Positions 52,201 through 60,472 of a DNA stretch of 64,000 nucleotides are shown piece by piece. A program made the position numbers and the translations under genes. Each line of letters begins with the position of its first letter. The first letter of the stretch is position 1. The stretch lies in contig NZ_OY782038.1 of assembly GCF_963677575.1 (NCBI RefSeq), forward strand, positions 3,909,501-3,973,500, in the 5' to 3' direction. The notes beneath the pieces are model-generated. The model had not been told where the DNA came from and did no database searches. It saw only the letters and a program-made list of their open reading frames with translations. Source of the stretch: an uncultured Draconibacterium sp. (GTDB lineage Bacteria; Bacteroidota; Bacteroidia; Bacteroidales; Prolixibacteraceae).

Positions 52201-53699
52201 ATATTACTCGTACCGGCAGTTGGAATCTTGATCTAAAAACCAACAAAATACACTGGACTAAACAGCTATACCAAATGTATGGTTTTAACCCGGAATTGCC
52301 GCCGCCTCCCTTCAATAAGCATAAAGATTTATTTACAGAAGAAAGTTGGAGACGACTTTATGCTTCAATTGAAAGCACAAAAAAAACAGAAGTCCCTTAT
52401 GAGCTTGAGCTTCAAACTATAAAAAAAGACGGAAGCCATGGATGGATGTGGGTAAGAGGAGAAACAATTACCGACCCGGAAGGAGTAGTAATTGCATTAT
52501 GGGGGGCAGCGCAAGATATTTCAGAACGCAAGAGAATTGAAAAAGAATTAATAGATGCCAGAAAGAAGGCAGAGGTAGCCAACATTCATAAAAACTATTT
52601 TTTGGCTAACATGAGCCACGAAATACGTACACCGATGAATGGCGTCATCGGTTTTGCTGATCTATTGAAAAATGACAATATCTCAAAAGAAGAGCGCAAC
52701 CATTTTCTAGATATTATTGATGGAAATTCTAAGCAATTATTAAACCTGATTGATGATATTATAGATGTAGCCAGTATAGAATCAAATCAATTAAAGATTT
52801 CTATCGACAAGTGTAATATTGTTCAAATGCTCACCGATCTGGAGGAAAGCTTTAATAATCTCAAAAAACAAAAACAAAAAGACAATATTAAAATTAAACT
52901 TTCTATTCCCCGGAATTATAATAGTCTTATTGTCGAAACAGACGGGGGCCGGTTACAGCAAGTTATTTCCAATCTTCTGCACAATGCTTTAAAATTCTCA
53001 AAAAAAGGAACTATCACATATGGATTTACAGTAGAAGATCAGAAAATTCAGTTTTTTGTAAAAGATGAAGGAATTGGGATTGCTAATGAAGAGCAATCTG
53101 AAATTTTTGTTCGTTTTAAACAACTTAACTATGGGAAAGCAGAATATAGAGGAACAGGTTTAGGCTTGGCAATTTGTGTTGGAATTGTTGAATTACTAGG
53201 CGGAAAAATTACTGTTAATTCGAAATTAGGTAAAGGTTCTGAGTTTAACTTTGATATTCCTCTCAGGCCATTTAAAGAGAAAAGCTCTCCTGCTCCTCTC
53301 AAAACAGACAATAGCTACTCTAATGTTCTTGATGGCCTAAAAATTCTGATAGCGGAAGATGAACGTATTATTCATCTATATTTTAAAAGGATATTCAAGT
53401 CATTTAATGTAGAAATCATTTTTGCAAACAATGGCAAGGAAGCAGTCGAGCGTTATAGCCATGATGTAGACGTTGTTCTAATGGACTTGCGTATGCCTGT
53501 GCTAAATGGGTTTGAAGCAATCCGGGAAATATTAAAGATTGATCCGGATGCAAAAATAATAGCCCAAACGGCACATGTTATGAATGAAGAAAAAGAAAAA
53601 TGTATAGAATCGGGTTGTATTGGGTACTTAACAAAGCCCATTACCAAAGATAATTTGTTTAAAGAGTTAGAAAAACATTTATCAAAAAAGACTAAATAG
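49254..53699 (+). CDS. CheB-CheR-PAS hybrid histidine kinase fusion
   Basis: A 1481-residue soluble multidomain protein. The CheB methylesterase domain (about 7-195) has Ser16 (GIGASAGG), His43 (IQHLSPDF) and Asp135 (GTGSDG), the full triad. The CheR methyltransferase domain (about 215-470) has the SAM motif WVPGCSTGEEVYS and LISCRNLLIYL. A coiled coil of repeating SNEELQ units (about 645-725) leads to three PAS-like domains (about 725-1095), a HisKA domain with His1122 (NMSHEIRTPMNG), an ATPase domain, and a C-terminal receiver with Asp in VVLMDLRMP. CheB/CheR fused to kinases are known in many bacteria outside chemotaxis operons; substrates are unclear. No chemoreceptor genes are near. It converges with the act operon. 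Confidence 0.92.
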   Translation: MNVAEKDLFVVGIGASAGGLDAIQQLFDHMPADTDMAFVVIQHLSPDFKSLMPELLAKHTRMKIYTAEDKQTIEPNCIYLNQRNKNLHIKGRQLYLLEKGPKHNLNLPIDIFFHTLGEEYKDKSIGVILSGTGSDGSRGIKTIKEAGGSIIVQSPESAQFDGMPNSAISTNLVDFIQEPTKIAETLSRFINQRLLLDSQTLANQEDNSNEVIFIRILDELYKFFGVDFKKYKKNTLLRRLEKRMNINNIEFLYDYFTLLRSNPNERNNLMQDFLIGVTSFFRDVEAFNILRNSIVPQICKNKTNTDSVRIWVPGCSTGEEVYSIAMLFDEYIRLHKLNFDFKIFATDIDSKALDVASTGSYHVNIANEVYKHFLESYFIKSGEKVQVNKRLREKIVFSNHNLLKDPPFIRMDLISCRNLLIYLESKSQQKVLSDFQFALNKFGFLFLGNSESLGEVGKLFKVIDAKWKIYQNISENQQFPNRTNTDGISTISYKTPIQSISKPEFRYKDNPDTVFYKYLSSKFSPSCIFINDDFNILFIKGDAGKRIIHNEGVFQNNLLKVVSPEISVIIKNGIRSLKVENKNTIIKDVVIGTKRDTKTIDISFYKPEETDGLDSTYVIQFSEDKNIDSEKLVELKNIPIDEISKRKMDDLEDELKEVKARLQNVIEELETSNEELQSSNEELMASNEELQSTNEELQSVNEELYTVNSELQEKNKELQQLNNDITNLLNSTDIGTLFLDADFKIRKFTPSLQKHFNLQESDIGRPISSFASNFNEEVRLSIINNSHKTLSQLTSYEKEIVDNEGNYYLLRISPFITSDKKIDGLVITFVNIDQLRKTRNDLATSEYRYRQLFEHLNEGFIHAKLIKDKNNAPLDFKYININPAFEVQIGKTANEVIGKLGSEMIPELKEDNIKWLELYAKTALTGEDQFIEIYTALRDKYYLLHIFCPGEDEFAATFADITKLKENSRKLLIREQELNKVQDITRTGSWNLDLKTNKIHWTKQLYQMYGFNPELPPPPFNKHKDLFTEESWRRLYASIESTKKTEVPYELELQTIKKDGSHGWMWVRGETITDPEGVVIALWGAAQDISERKRIEKELIDARKKAEVANIHKNYFLANMSHEIRTPMNGVIGFADLLKNDNISKEERNHFLDIIDGNSKQLLNLIDDIIDVASIESNQLKISIDKCNIVQMLTDLEESFNNLKKQKQKDNIKIKLSIPRNYNSLIVETDGGRLQQVISNLLHNALKFSKKGTITYGFTVEDQKIQFFVKDEGIGIANEEQSEIFVRFKQLNYGKAEYRGTGLGLAICVGIVELLGGKITVNSKLGKGSEFNFDIPLRPFKEKSSPAPLKTDNSYSNVLDGLKILIAEDERIIHLYFKRIFKSFNVEIIFANNGKEAVERYSHDVDVVLMDLRMPVLNGFEAIREILKIDPDAKIIAQTAHVMNEEKEKCIESGCIGYLTKPITKDNLFKELEKHLSKKTK

Positions 53700-53731
53700 A
53701 ATCCATCAACATTAGGAATTGTCTTCACACA

Positions 53732-54892
53732 TTAGAAGTGGTGCTGAATACTTTCTTCCAGATAAGGATGATTTTTGGGTACCAGACTGGCTTTGGTAAG
53801 TGTTGTGCCAACTACCCACGAAAATAATCCTGTATAACCCAGGAAAGTGCCGATCTCGAGCAAGCCAAATTTAGCTTCGTGTACTGTTGCCGGCCAAATG
53901 ATGTAATACAGTTCGGTGTATTGTCCGATCATAAGTATAAGAATCACCGGAACCATAAATAGTTTGCTTCTTGAACTTTTTCGCGGCATCAGTACCAAAA
54001 ACGGAATTCCCCAGTTGATAACGATATTAGCAAAGAACAGGATTTTGTATACGCCATGCCAGCGGTGCACAAAATACGATGTTTCTTCCGGAATGTTGCC
54101 GTACCAGATGAGCATGAATTCGGCAAAATTGAAGTAGCCCCAAACAATGCTCGACATAAAAATGTAGCGGGTAAAATCGTGCAGGTGACTATGGTTTAGC
54201 AAGGGGAATTTCCCTTGTTTTGATATTATAATTACAATCAGTGCAATTATTGATGAGGCGTGCAGAACCCCGGCCATAAAACTTCTTCCGGCAAACATGG
54301 TGCTAAACCAATGTGGCTCAAGCGACATCAGCATATCAACAGAGAACAGGCTGAATGAAAGTGCCAGTACAAAAATGAAGATTTTAGAATAGAACTCCGA
54401 CTTCTCAAAATACAGCATTCCTCCAACTTCGTCTTCTTTAAGCGAGAATTTGCGCAATACTTTCGACAAAATGATCCATGCAGCAAAAAATACAACTACC
54501 CGTGCAAAAAAGAACGGCACATTCAAATAAGGTGATTTGTGCTGCAAAATATGGTCGTGCGAAACAACTTCATGATGTGTCCATTCGAAGACCGAATGCA
54601 TACCAAAATACAGGATAAGGAAGAATACCGCAGCAAACGGTAGATAAGCTACCATGGCTTCGGGCACACGTTTAAACATGGCCGACCAGCCCGATTGCGT
54701 AATGTACTGGATGGCGGCAAAAAATGCAGCGCCAATGGCCAGCGACACAAAATAGTAGTTGTTTAAAAGGTAGTTTGCCCAGGTGCGCTCGGCATCGAAA
54801 ACAAAACCCAGTGCAAACGAAACTACACCAACGGCTATTAGCGCGTAGGTGAGCATTTTAAACTTATTGGAAAGTGTTAATCGGTCTTCCAT
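53732..54892 (-). CDS. actF: Alternative complex III subunit ActF
   Basis: A 386-residue membrane protein with about ten helices, the quinol:cytochrome c oxidoreductase subunit related to ActC/NrfD. It has a long loop after helix 3 (HSVFEWTHHEVVSHDHILQHK) typical of the ActF branch. It is the last gene of the act cluster, 11 bases after actE. The complex oxidises menaquinol and passes electrons to cytochrome c or an oxidase; ActC and ActF form the two quinol/proton modules. Confidence 0.9.
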   Translation of the reverse strand: MEDRLTLSNKFKMLTYALIAVGVVSFALGFVFDAERTWANYLLNNYYFVSLAIGAAFFAAIQYITQSGWSAMFKRVPEAMVAYLPFAAVFFLILYFGMHSVFEWTHHEVVSHDHILQHKSPYLNVPFFFARVVVFFAAWIILSKVLRKFSLKEDEVGGMLYFEKSEFYSKIFIFVLALSFSLFSVDMLMSLEPHWFSTMFAGRSFMAGVLHASSIIALIVIIISKQGKFPLLNHSHLHDFTRYIFMSSIVWGYFNFAEFMLIWYGNIPEETSYFVHRWHGVYKILFFANIVINWGIPFLVLMPRKSSRSKLFMVPVILILMIGQYTELYYIIWPATVHEAKFGLLEIGTFLGYTGLFSWVVGTTLTKASLVPKNHPYLEESIQHHF

Positions 54893-54903
54893 ATCCGGTT
54901 ATT

Positions 54904-55617
54904 TTAATTCTGTAACTCGTTTTTAATATACATCGCAATCTTCCAGCGGTCGTCCGGTTTAATCATCGAACCATGTTCGCCCATAATCCCAAAGCCCACA
55001 GTAATCACGTGGTAAATATCAGCTTCAGGATTCGCCAGCATTTTTTCGCTTAGTAAACTTGCTGGCGGGTAAGTGTATTTTTTACTTACATATAACGATC
55101 CTTGTCCGTCGCCTTTTTCGCCGTGGCATTGCATACAGTAAATGCCGTACATTTTTTCACCACGTTGCAGGTTCTCTTTGTTTGGTTCCAAATTGTTTAC
55201 CAGCGTGGCAGCTGCCAAAGCCCGGTCTTCATCGGTTTTTTCATAAGCGTAAGGAACTGTACTTCGCGGAATTGTCCCCGCAACAGGAGGTTGCATTGTT
55301 TTTCCGTCGGCAAAATTTGGGTTGGGCGTGTAGCTCTCGTATGCCGGCGAGGTAACCATATCATCGAAATATTGCCAGCCCGTGGTTCGGCGATTGTAAT
55401 CGCAGGAAGAAAAGGCAAAAGTTAAAAGTAGAAAGGTAAATTTTGCACCGTCCTTTAGGGCGGTGTGGGCAATAATTGGCCTCCTGATATTGAAGCTATG
55501 AAAATTGTTAACTTGTAAAATAACAATTTTCATAGCTTCAATTAGTTGCTGTCCTTGCTTGATCACCGCCCTAAAGGACGGTGCAAAATATTTTCTAATT
55601 GATTTTATTGAGTCCAT
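54904..55617 (-). CDS. actE: Alternative complex III monoheme cytochrome c lipoprotein ActE, with in-frame element in the signal peptide
   Basis: A 237-residue ORF. The C-terminal cytochrome c domain has the heme motif GIYCMQCHGEKGDG and an axial-Met candidate in FGIMGEHGSMI. Before it lies the lipobox FAFSSC. The N terminus is odd: residues 1-11 (MDSIKSIRKYF) and the hydrophobic core FTFLLLTFAFSSC are separated by 49 residues encoded by an inverted-repeat element at 55441-55588. Removing 147 bases restores a textbook lipoprotein signal (MDSIKSIRKYFTFLLLTFAF). The frame stays open through the insert, so an intact cytochrome could still be made, perhaps exported from a longer leader. It lies between actD and actF, its usual place. 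Confidence 0.85.
   Translation of the reverse strand: MDSIKSIRKYFAPSFRAVIKQGQQLIEAMKIVILQVNNFHSFNIRRPIIAHTALKDGAKFTFLLLTFAFSSCDYNRRTTGWQYFDDMVTSPAYESYTPNPNFADGKTMQPPVAGTIPRSTVPYAYEKTDEDRALAAATLVNNLEPNKENLQRGEKMYGIYCMQCHGEKGDGQGSLYVSKKYTYPPASLLSEKMLANPEADIYHVITVGFGIMGEHGSMIKPDDRWKIAMYIKNELQN
55441..55588. mobile_element. REPIN/MITE-like inverted-repeat element inside actE
   Basis: Perfect 25-base terminal inverted repeats lie at 55441-55465 and 55564-55588. Each is itself an imperfect hairpin (CACCG-CCC-TAAA-GGA-CGGTG). Between them is a third hairpin with perfect 22-base arms (55489-55510 and 55521-55542) and a 10-base loop. The element has no ORF of its own and no transposase, so it would be moved in trans, as REPINs are by REP-associated transposases. 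It adds 147 bases, a multiple of three, without a stop in the actE frame. Confidence 0.8.
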
Positions 55618-55619
55618 AG

Positions 55620-56117
55620 TTATTCAATTTTACCATGTTCTGTGAGAATCGATTTTACTGACTCACTATCGTTTGCAATTCCGGCTTCGTCAAAAACCAT
55701 AACGAATTTATCGTCGGTAGCCCGCTCGTGAAAGATCTCTGCCTTTTTACCGGGAAAAACCTTTGCCCGTGCCGAAAAGGTGAAAAGCGTGAGTAGCGTT
55801 ATGGAAAGAATAGTTGCTACGATTGTTACCACAATAAACGATGGGAAAGCATTAAACGGTTTCCCGCCATAGCGCAGTGGCCAGTCGATAACTGCGGCAT
55901 AAGTCAGAAATCCGAGAATCCCAATTGCGGCAAACAATCCGTAAAAGAAAGCTGCGTGCGTAATGCGCGTTTTTATGGGCATTCCTTCCAATATTTCGTG
56001 CACCGGGTAAGGCGTGTAAACCTCAACCGGCATTACTCCTTTGTCTTTTAATTTTTCAAAGGCATCAACTAAAGTTGCTTCGTCGTCAAAAACGCCAAGG
56101 ATGTATTTTTTACTCAT
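55620..56117 (-). CDS. actD: Alternative complex III subunit ActD
   Basis: A 165-residue DUF3341 protein: a soluble N-terminal domain (YILGVFDDEATLVDAFEKLK, VYTPYPVHEI), two transmembrane helices (about 57-80 and 93-115), and a C-terminal tail. It is a structural membrane subunit of alternative complex III. Its start overlaps the actC end by eight bases, and actE starts two bases after its stop. Confidence 0.9.
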   Translation of the reverse strand: MSKKYILGVFDDEATLVDAFEKLKDKGVMPVEVYTPYPVHEILEGMPIKTRITHAAFFYGLFAAIGILGFLTYAAVIDWPLRYGGKPFNAFPSFIVVTIVATILSITLLTLFTFSARAKVFPGKKAEIFHERATDDKFVMVFDEAGIANDSESVKSILTEHGKIE

Positions 56118-57495
56118 GACTCTTTGCTTTTAGTTGTCCGTTATTTGGTTTGTCGAATTTTGCCACACTTTTTAATTCCGAAATGGCAATCATTGGAATG
56201 TAGCGGAAGAACAACAGTACTCCTGCTAAGAACATTCCGAGTGTACCGACAAAGAATCCTATTTCAACATAGGTAGGCGAGTAGCTGGCCCAGTTTGCCG
56301 GCAGGTAATCGCGGCTCAATGTGGTAACAACAATGTTAAAACGCTCGAACCACATACCAATATTAATGATGATAGAAATGATAAATACCATCCACATACG
56401 TTTGCGCACGGCTTTAAACCAGAACAACTGTGGAATCACCGCGTTAGCCGTAAACATGGCCCAAAACTGGAACGCATAATCGCCGAACAAACGGTTTTTA
56501 AAGAACATATACGTTTCATAATCAGATGCCGAATACCAGGCCATAAAAATCTCGGTCATATAAGCAGTTCCCATAATCAGCGAGATAAATATCAGTATCC
56601 GGCAAATTGCATCAACGTGTCGGTCGGTAATAAAGTCGTTCATTTTATACATGGCACGCATGGTAATTACCAGGGTGAGTACCATGGCAAATCCCGAGAA
56701 AATTGCACCTATTACAAAGTACGGCGGGAAAATAGTGGTATGCCATCCGGCCTGCACCGAAACAGCAAAGTCGGTGGCCACAATCGAGTGCACGGAAACT
56801 ACCAAAACAGCTGCAATTCCACCCAATACAAAGCTCAGCGCTTCGAAGCGAAGCCACTCACGGCTCGATCCGGTCCATCCGAAAGAAAAGAATCCGTAAA
56901 CAGCCTTTTTGATTTTCGATTTTGCCGTGTCGCGTATGGTTGCAAAATCAGGTACCATTCCAAAATACCAGAAACTTGCAGAAATAAGTAGATAGGCTGA
57001 AATGGCCACAAAGTCCCAGAATAGTGGTGAGTTAAAATTGACCCAAAGCGGACCACGAGTATTCGGATAAGGGAAAATAAAGAAAAACAACCATGGACGC
57101 CCCATGTGCAACAGCGGGAAAAGGCTGGCACAGAAAACGGCAACAACGGTCATCGCCTCTGCTGCGCGATTAATGGCCGTTCTCCATTTCTGCCGCAAAA
57201 TGAGTAGGAAAATGGAAAATGCGGTTCCGGCATGTCCGATACCAATCCACCAAACAAAGTTGATGATGGCCCAACCCCAGGCTACCGAGTTGTTTACTCC
57301 CCAGGTACCAATTCCGGTTGAAACGGTAATGTATTTGCAATACAAACCAAATCCGAACATGCCTAAACTCACCAGCATGGCTGCATACCACCAAAGCGGC
57401 GTTTTGTCATGGATGGGCGCTAATATCTGCTTTGAAATCTGGCTAAACGATTTCTCGCCATCAATTAGCTTTCCCCTTACGGCTGAATTATACAT
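56110..57495 (-). CDS. actC: Alternative complex III subunit ActC (NrfD-like quinol module)
   Basis: A 461-residue membrane protein of the NrfD/PsrC family with about ten helices. Recognisable segments are HDKTPLWWYAAMLVSLG, WVNFNSPLFWDFVAIS and FFPPYFV-like loop TIFPPYFVIGAIFSG. It binds menaquinol next to the Fe-S subunit ActB. It lies six bases after actB and overlaps actD by eight bases, so translation is coupled. Confidence 0.93.
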   Translation of the reverse strand: MYNSAVRGKLIDGEKSFSQISKQILAPIHDKTPLWWYAAMLVSLGMFGFGLYCKYITVSTGIGTWGVNNSVAWGWAIINFVWWIGIGHAGTAFSIFLLILRQKWRTAINRAAEAMTVVAVFCASLFPLLHMGRPWLFFFIFPYPNTRGPLWVNFNSPLFWDFVAISAYLLISASFWYFGMVPDFATIRDTAKSKIKKAVYGFFSFGWTGSSREWLRFEALSFVLGGIAAVLVVSVHSIVATDFAVSVQAGWHTTIFPPYFVIGAIFSGFAMVLTLVITMRAMYKMNDFITDRHVDAICRILIFISLIMGTAYMTEIFMAWYSASDYETYMFFKNRLFGDYAFQFWAMFTANAVIPQLFWFKAVRKRMWMVFIISIIINIGMWFERFNIVVTTLSRDYLPANWASYSPTYVEIGFFVGTLGMFLAGVLLFFRYIPMIAISELKSVAKFDKPNNGQLKAKSHE

Positions 57496-57501
57496 AGGCG
57501 T

Positions 57502-60441
57502 TTATGCTTTTTTGTTTCTTACTTTAGTTAAATATCCTACCGAAGGTAGGGTGTGCAGTTCTTCCAGCAAATGGTAATTGCGCTCGTTTTTAAAGAGCTT
57601 GTTGATTTTGCTGTTCTCATTGTTCAGATCGCCAAATACCAGCGCATCGGCCGGGCACGACTGAACACATGCCGGCTGAACTTCGCCGTCTTCCAGCATT
57701 CTTCCGGCAACTTTGGCTTCTGCTTTTTTCTCCTGAATACGTTGAACGCAGAAAGAGCATTTTTCAACCACTCCACGCGAGCGAACAGTAACATCAGGAT
57801 TGAGGACCATACGTCCCAAATCGCTGTTTGATGCGTAATCGAACTCCGGATTTTGTACATACTGAAACCAGTTAAAACGACGTACTTTATATGGGCAGTT
57901 GTTTACACAATATTTTGTTCCCACGCAACGGTTGTAGGCCATTTGGTTTAAGCCTTCCTCACTGTGCGGCGTTGCCGAAACCGGGCAAACATTTTCGCAC
58001 GGGGCATTGTCGCAATGCTGACACATTACCGGCTGATGATATACATCCGGATTTTCTGCATCGTTCGAGAAATAACGATCCACACGAATCCAGTGCATGA
58101 TACGGCGATTGCGCACCTGTTCTTTTCCGATTACCTGCACGTTGTTTTCGGCCTGGCATGAGATGGAACAGTTACCACATCCCACACAACTTCCCAAATC
58201 AACTGCCATTGCCCAATGGTGCCCTTTAAATTCCTGTTCCGGATACAACGAAACGTGGTGTTCCAAATGCTTTTCGCGGATTTCATTTCCCGAAGCCGGA
58301 TCAAGTTGCCATTTGTCGAAATTGGTTTCACGAACGATTGGCCGGCCTTCCATCGAGTGGTGCGTTTGCGATAAAGCAAGCTCGAAAGTTTTTTCTGTGG
58401 TCTGCACATCTGCACCACTTAGCCAAAGCTGTTTGGCATTGTTTTGAATCGATGTAAGTGCGTACATATTTTTTCCAACACCGTCGCCAACTTTTCCGGC
58501 AACTTCGCGGCCATAGCCCAATGCTACCGAAATGGTGCCTGGTGCTTGTCCGGGCTGTACAAAAACCGGCATTTCTATACCGTTTATGGTGATCACTGAT
58601 TCGTTCTGGACGCCATTCTCTTCGGCCCATTTAACCGGCACTGCAGCAAAGTTATCCCAGCTGATCTTTGCAACGGGATCGGGCAATTCCTGTAACCACG
58701 GATTGTTGGCAGAACTCCCGTCTTTTAATGCCACACTTTGATAGAAAACTATTTCCCAACCCTGAGATTGTTCGCCACCCAATTGTAAGGCATTTTCTAA
58801 TCCATTTTCGCTATACACTGGTGCTTCAGAACTTATCTCTGTTTCGAAAACTCCTTTCTGCAAAACATCATTCCAGAATAACCGGGAATCGGAGTATTTT
58901 GATTGCAAACCGGTGAAGTTCTCTTCCCAGTTTGCTTTTAAAATTTCGTAGTAGTTAGGCTGCTTTTCGCCGGCCCATTTTAGCAACGTTTCCTGCACCT
59001 GTCGACTATCGAACAGTTTTGAAATAGTAGGTTGCGACAGGCTGAAAAGTCCTTTTTTCGGCTCAGCATCGTTCCATGCTTCAAGGTAATGCGGTGCAGG
59101 ACACACCCAATGGCAAGCAGCTGTTGTTTCGTCTTTTCTGTCGGAAAATGAAACCGATAACTCAGCACCTGCTATCAATTCTTTTAATTCTTGTCCTTTT
59201 GGGTGATTGTAAACCGGGTTTACGCCCCAGCAAAGTACCCCGGCAATTTCTTTATTTTTTAATTCGGCAAAAACTTTTTCAAAATCGCCATCTATTGCCT
59301 GATGCGTATTTAATGGTCTGTGCAATAATATCGTTGATCCGTAATTTCCCAGCAGATTGTTGATTGCATTTACGATCAGCTGGATATTTACATCGTTACT
59401 TCCCGAAACCACAAGCGACTTGCCTTCGTAGGCCAGCAGGTCTTCTGCCAATCCTGTTACATCAACCGGACTGCCTGGAGCAGCAATGGTCATTTTTCCT
59501 TTTGCCTGCATTAATTGATAATACAGTGCTGTTAAAATCGTCTTTTCCTCTGATGGTTTTATAGGAACGCGAACGTCGGCATTCGAACCTGTCAACGTCA
59601 TTCCCGATTCGAACTGATAATGGCGACTCATTTCATCGCCTTTATCCAGCACTTTTCTTCCGGCGGCATAACCTTTTGTATATTCTGTTGACGAAAGCCA
59701 GGTGCCTAAAAAGTCGGCGCTAAAACTTGCAACTACTTTTGCCTGCTCGAAGCGATAATCAGGAATCAGCGCCGAACCAAAACTTTGTTGGTTGGCTTCC
59801 AAAATTCCACTTGTCGAAACGGCATCGTATTTTACCCACTCAACGTTTGGATACTTTTCCTGAAAGCTGGCAATTACTTTCTTCGTTGTTGGCGAAATTA
59901 TGCTTGATGTGAGCAAAATAACTTTTTTATTGTCGTTATTTAGCTGCTCCAGTTTTCTTATGATATAGCTGTCTACGTCTTCCCAGTTGGTTGCATCGCC
60001 TCTTTTTAGTGGTGTTTTAAATCGTGCGTCATCATACAAATCAAGAACCGAAGCCTGAACCCGCGCAGAAGTTCCTTTTTGCGAAACTGGAGACAGATCG
60101 TTTCCCTCAATTTTTATGGGGCGGCCATCACGCGCTTTCACTAGAACACTGCAATATTCGTTGGCTTCAAAATAACTGGAGGCATAGTAGTTGGCCATTC
60201 CGGGAGTCACCTCCTCAGGTTTAATCAGGTAAGGAATGGCTTTGTCGACCGGCCGTTTACAGCTGGCAACAACCGCTGCGGTTGCCACACTAAATCCAAA
60301 AGCCTTCAGAAAATCGCGACGTGATGAGCCGGAAGCTTTTTTTATTACGGCGCGTTTGGCATCCAACTCCAGTTTAATCTCGTTTTGTTTAAACTCCGCC
60401 GGATTATTTAACTCGTCTAAACTTCTCCAATATTTTGTCAT
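57502..60441 (-). CDS. actB: Alternative complex III iron-sulfur subunit ActB
   Basis: A 979-residue fusion of a molybdopterin-oxidoreductase-like domain without Mo ligands and a ferredoxin-like domain. I place the start at the ATG at 60441 (MTKYWRSLDELNN); the open frame extends 24 codons further without similarity. A twin-arginine-like leader (SSRRDFLKAFGFSVATAAVV) precedes a lipobox-like ASC at about residue 60. Four cysteine clusters in the last quarter, CVGCGNCSISC, CQHCDNAPCENVC, CVGTKYCVNNC and CSFCVQRI with a later CVQSC, hold 3-4 Fe-S centres. It links quinol oxidation in ActC to the hemes of ActA and ActE. Confidence 0.94.
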   Translation of the reverse strand: MTKYWRSLDELNNPAEFKQNEIKLELDAKRAVIKKASGSSRRDFLKAFGFSVATAAVVASCKRPVDKAIPYLIKPEEVTPGMANYYASSYFEANEYCSVLVKARDGRPIKIEGNDLSPVSQKGTSARVQASVLDLYDDARFKTPLKRGDATNWEDVDSYIIRKLEQLNNDNKKVILLTSSIISPTTKKVIASFQEKYPNVEWVKYDAVSTSGILEANQQSFGSALIPDYRFEQAKVVASFSADFLGTWLSSTEYTKGYAAGRKVLDKGDEMSRHYQFESGMTLTGSNADVRVPIKPSEEKTILTALYYQLMQAKGKMTIAAPGSPVDVTGLAEDLLAYEGKSLVVSGSNDVNIQLIVNAINNLLGNYGSTILLHRPLNTHQAIDGDFEKVFAELKNKEIAGVLCWGVNPVYNHPKGQELKELIAGAELSVSFSDRKDETTAACHWVCPAPHYLEAWNDAEPKKGLFSLSQPTISKLFDSRQVQETLLKWAGEKQPNYYEILKANWEENFTGLQSKYSDSRLFWNDVLQKGVFETEISSEAPVYSENGLENALQLGGEQSQGWEIVFYQSVALKDGSSANNPWLQELPDPVAKISWDNFAAVPVKWAEENGVQNESVITINGIEMPVFVQPGQAPGTISVALGYGREVAGKVGDGVGKNMYALTSIQNNAKQLWLSGADVQTTEKTFELALSQTHHSMEGRPIVRETNFDKWQLDPASGNEIREKHLEHHVSLYPEQEFKGHHWAMAVDLGSCVGCGNCSISCQAENNVQVIGKEQVRNRRIMHWIRVDRYFSNDAENPDVYHQPVMCQHCDNAPCENVCPVSATPHSEEGLNQMAYNRCVGTKYCVNNCPYKVRRFNWFQYVQNPEFDYASNSDLGRMVLNPDVTVRSRGVVEKCSFCVQRIQEKKAEAKVAGRMLEDGEVQPACVQSCPADALVFGDLNNENSKINKLFKNERNYHLLEELHTLPSVGYLTKVRNKKA

Positions 60442-60472
60442 AGTTGTTTGATTCTGCTTTAAACTTGAATGA

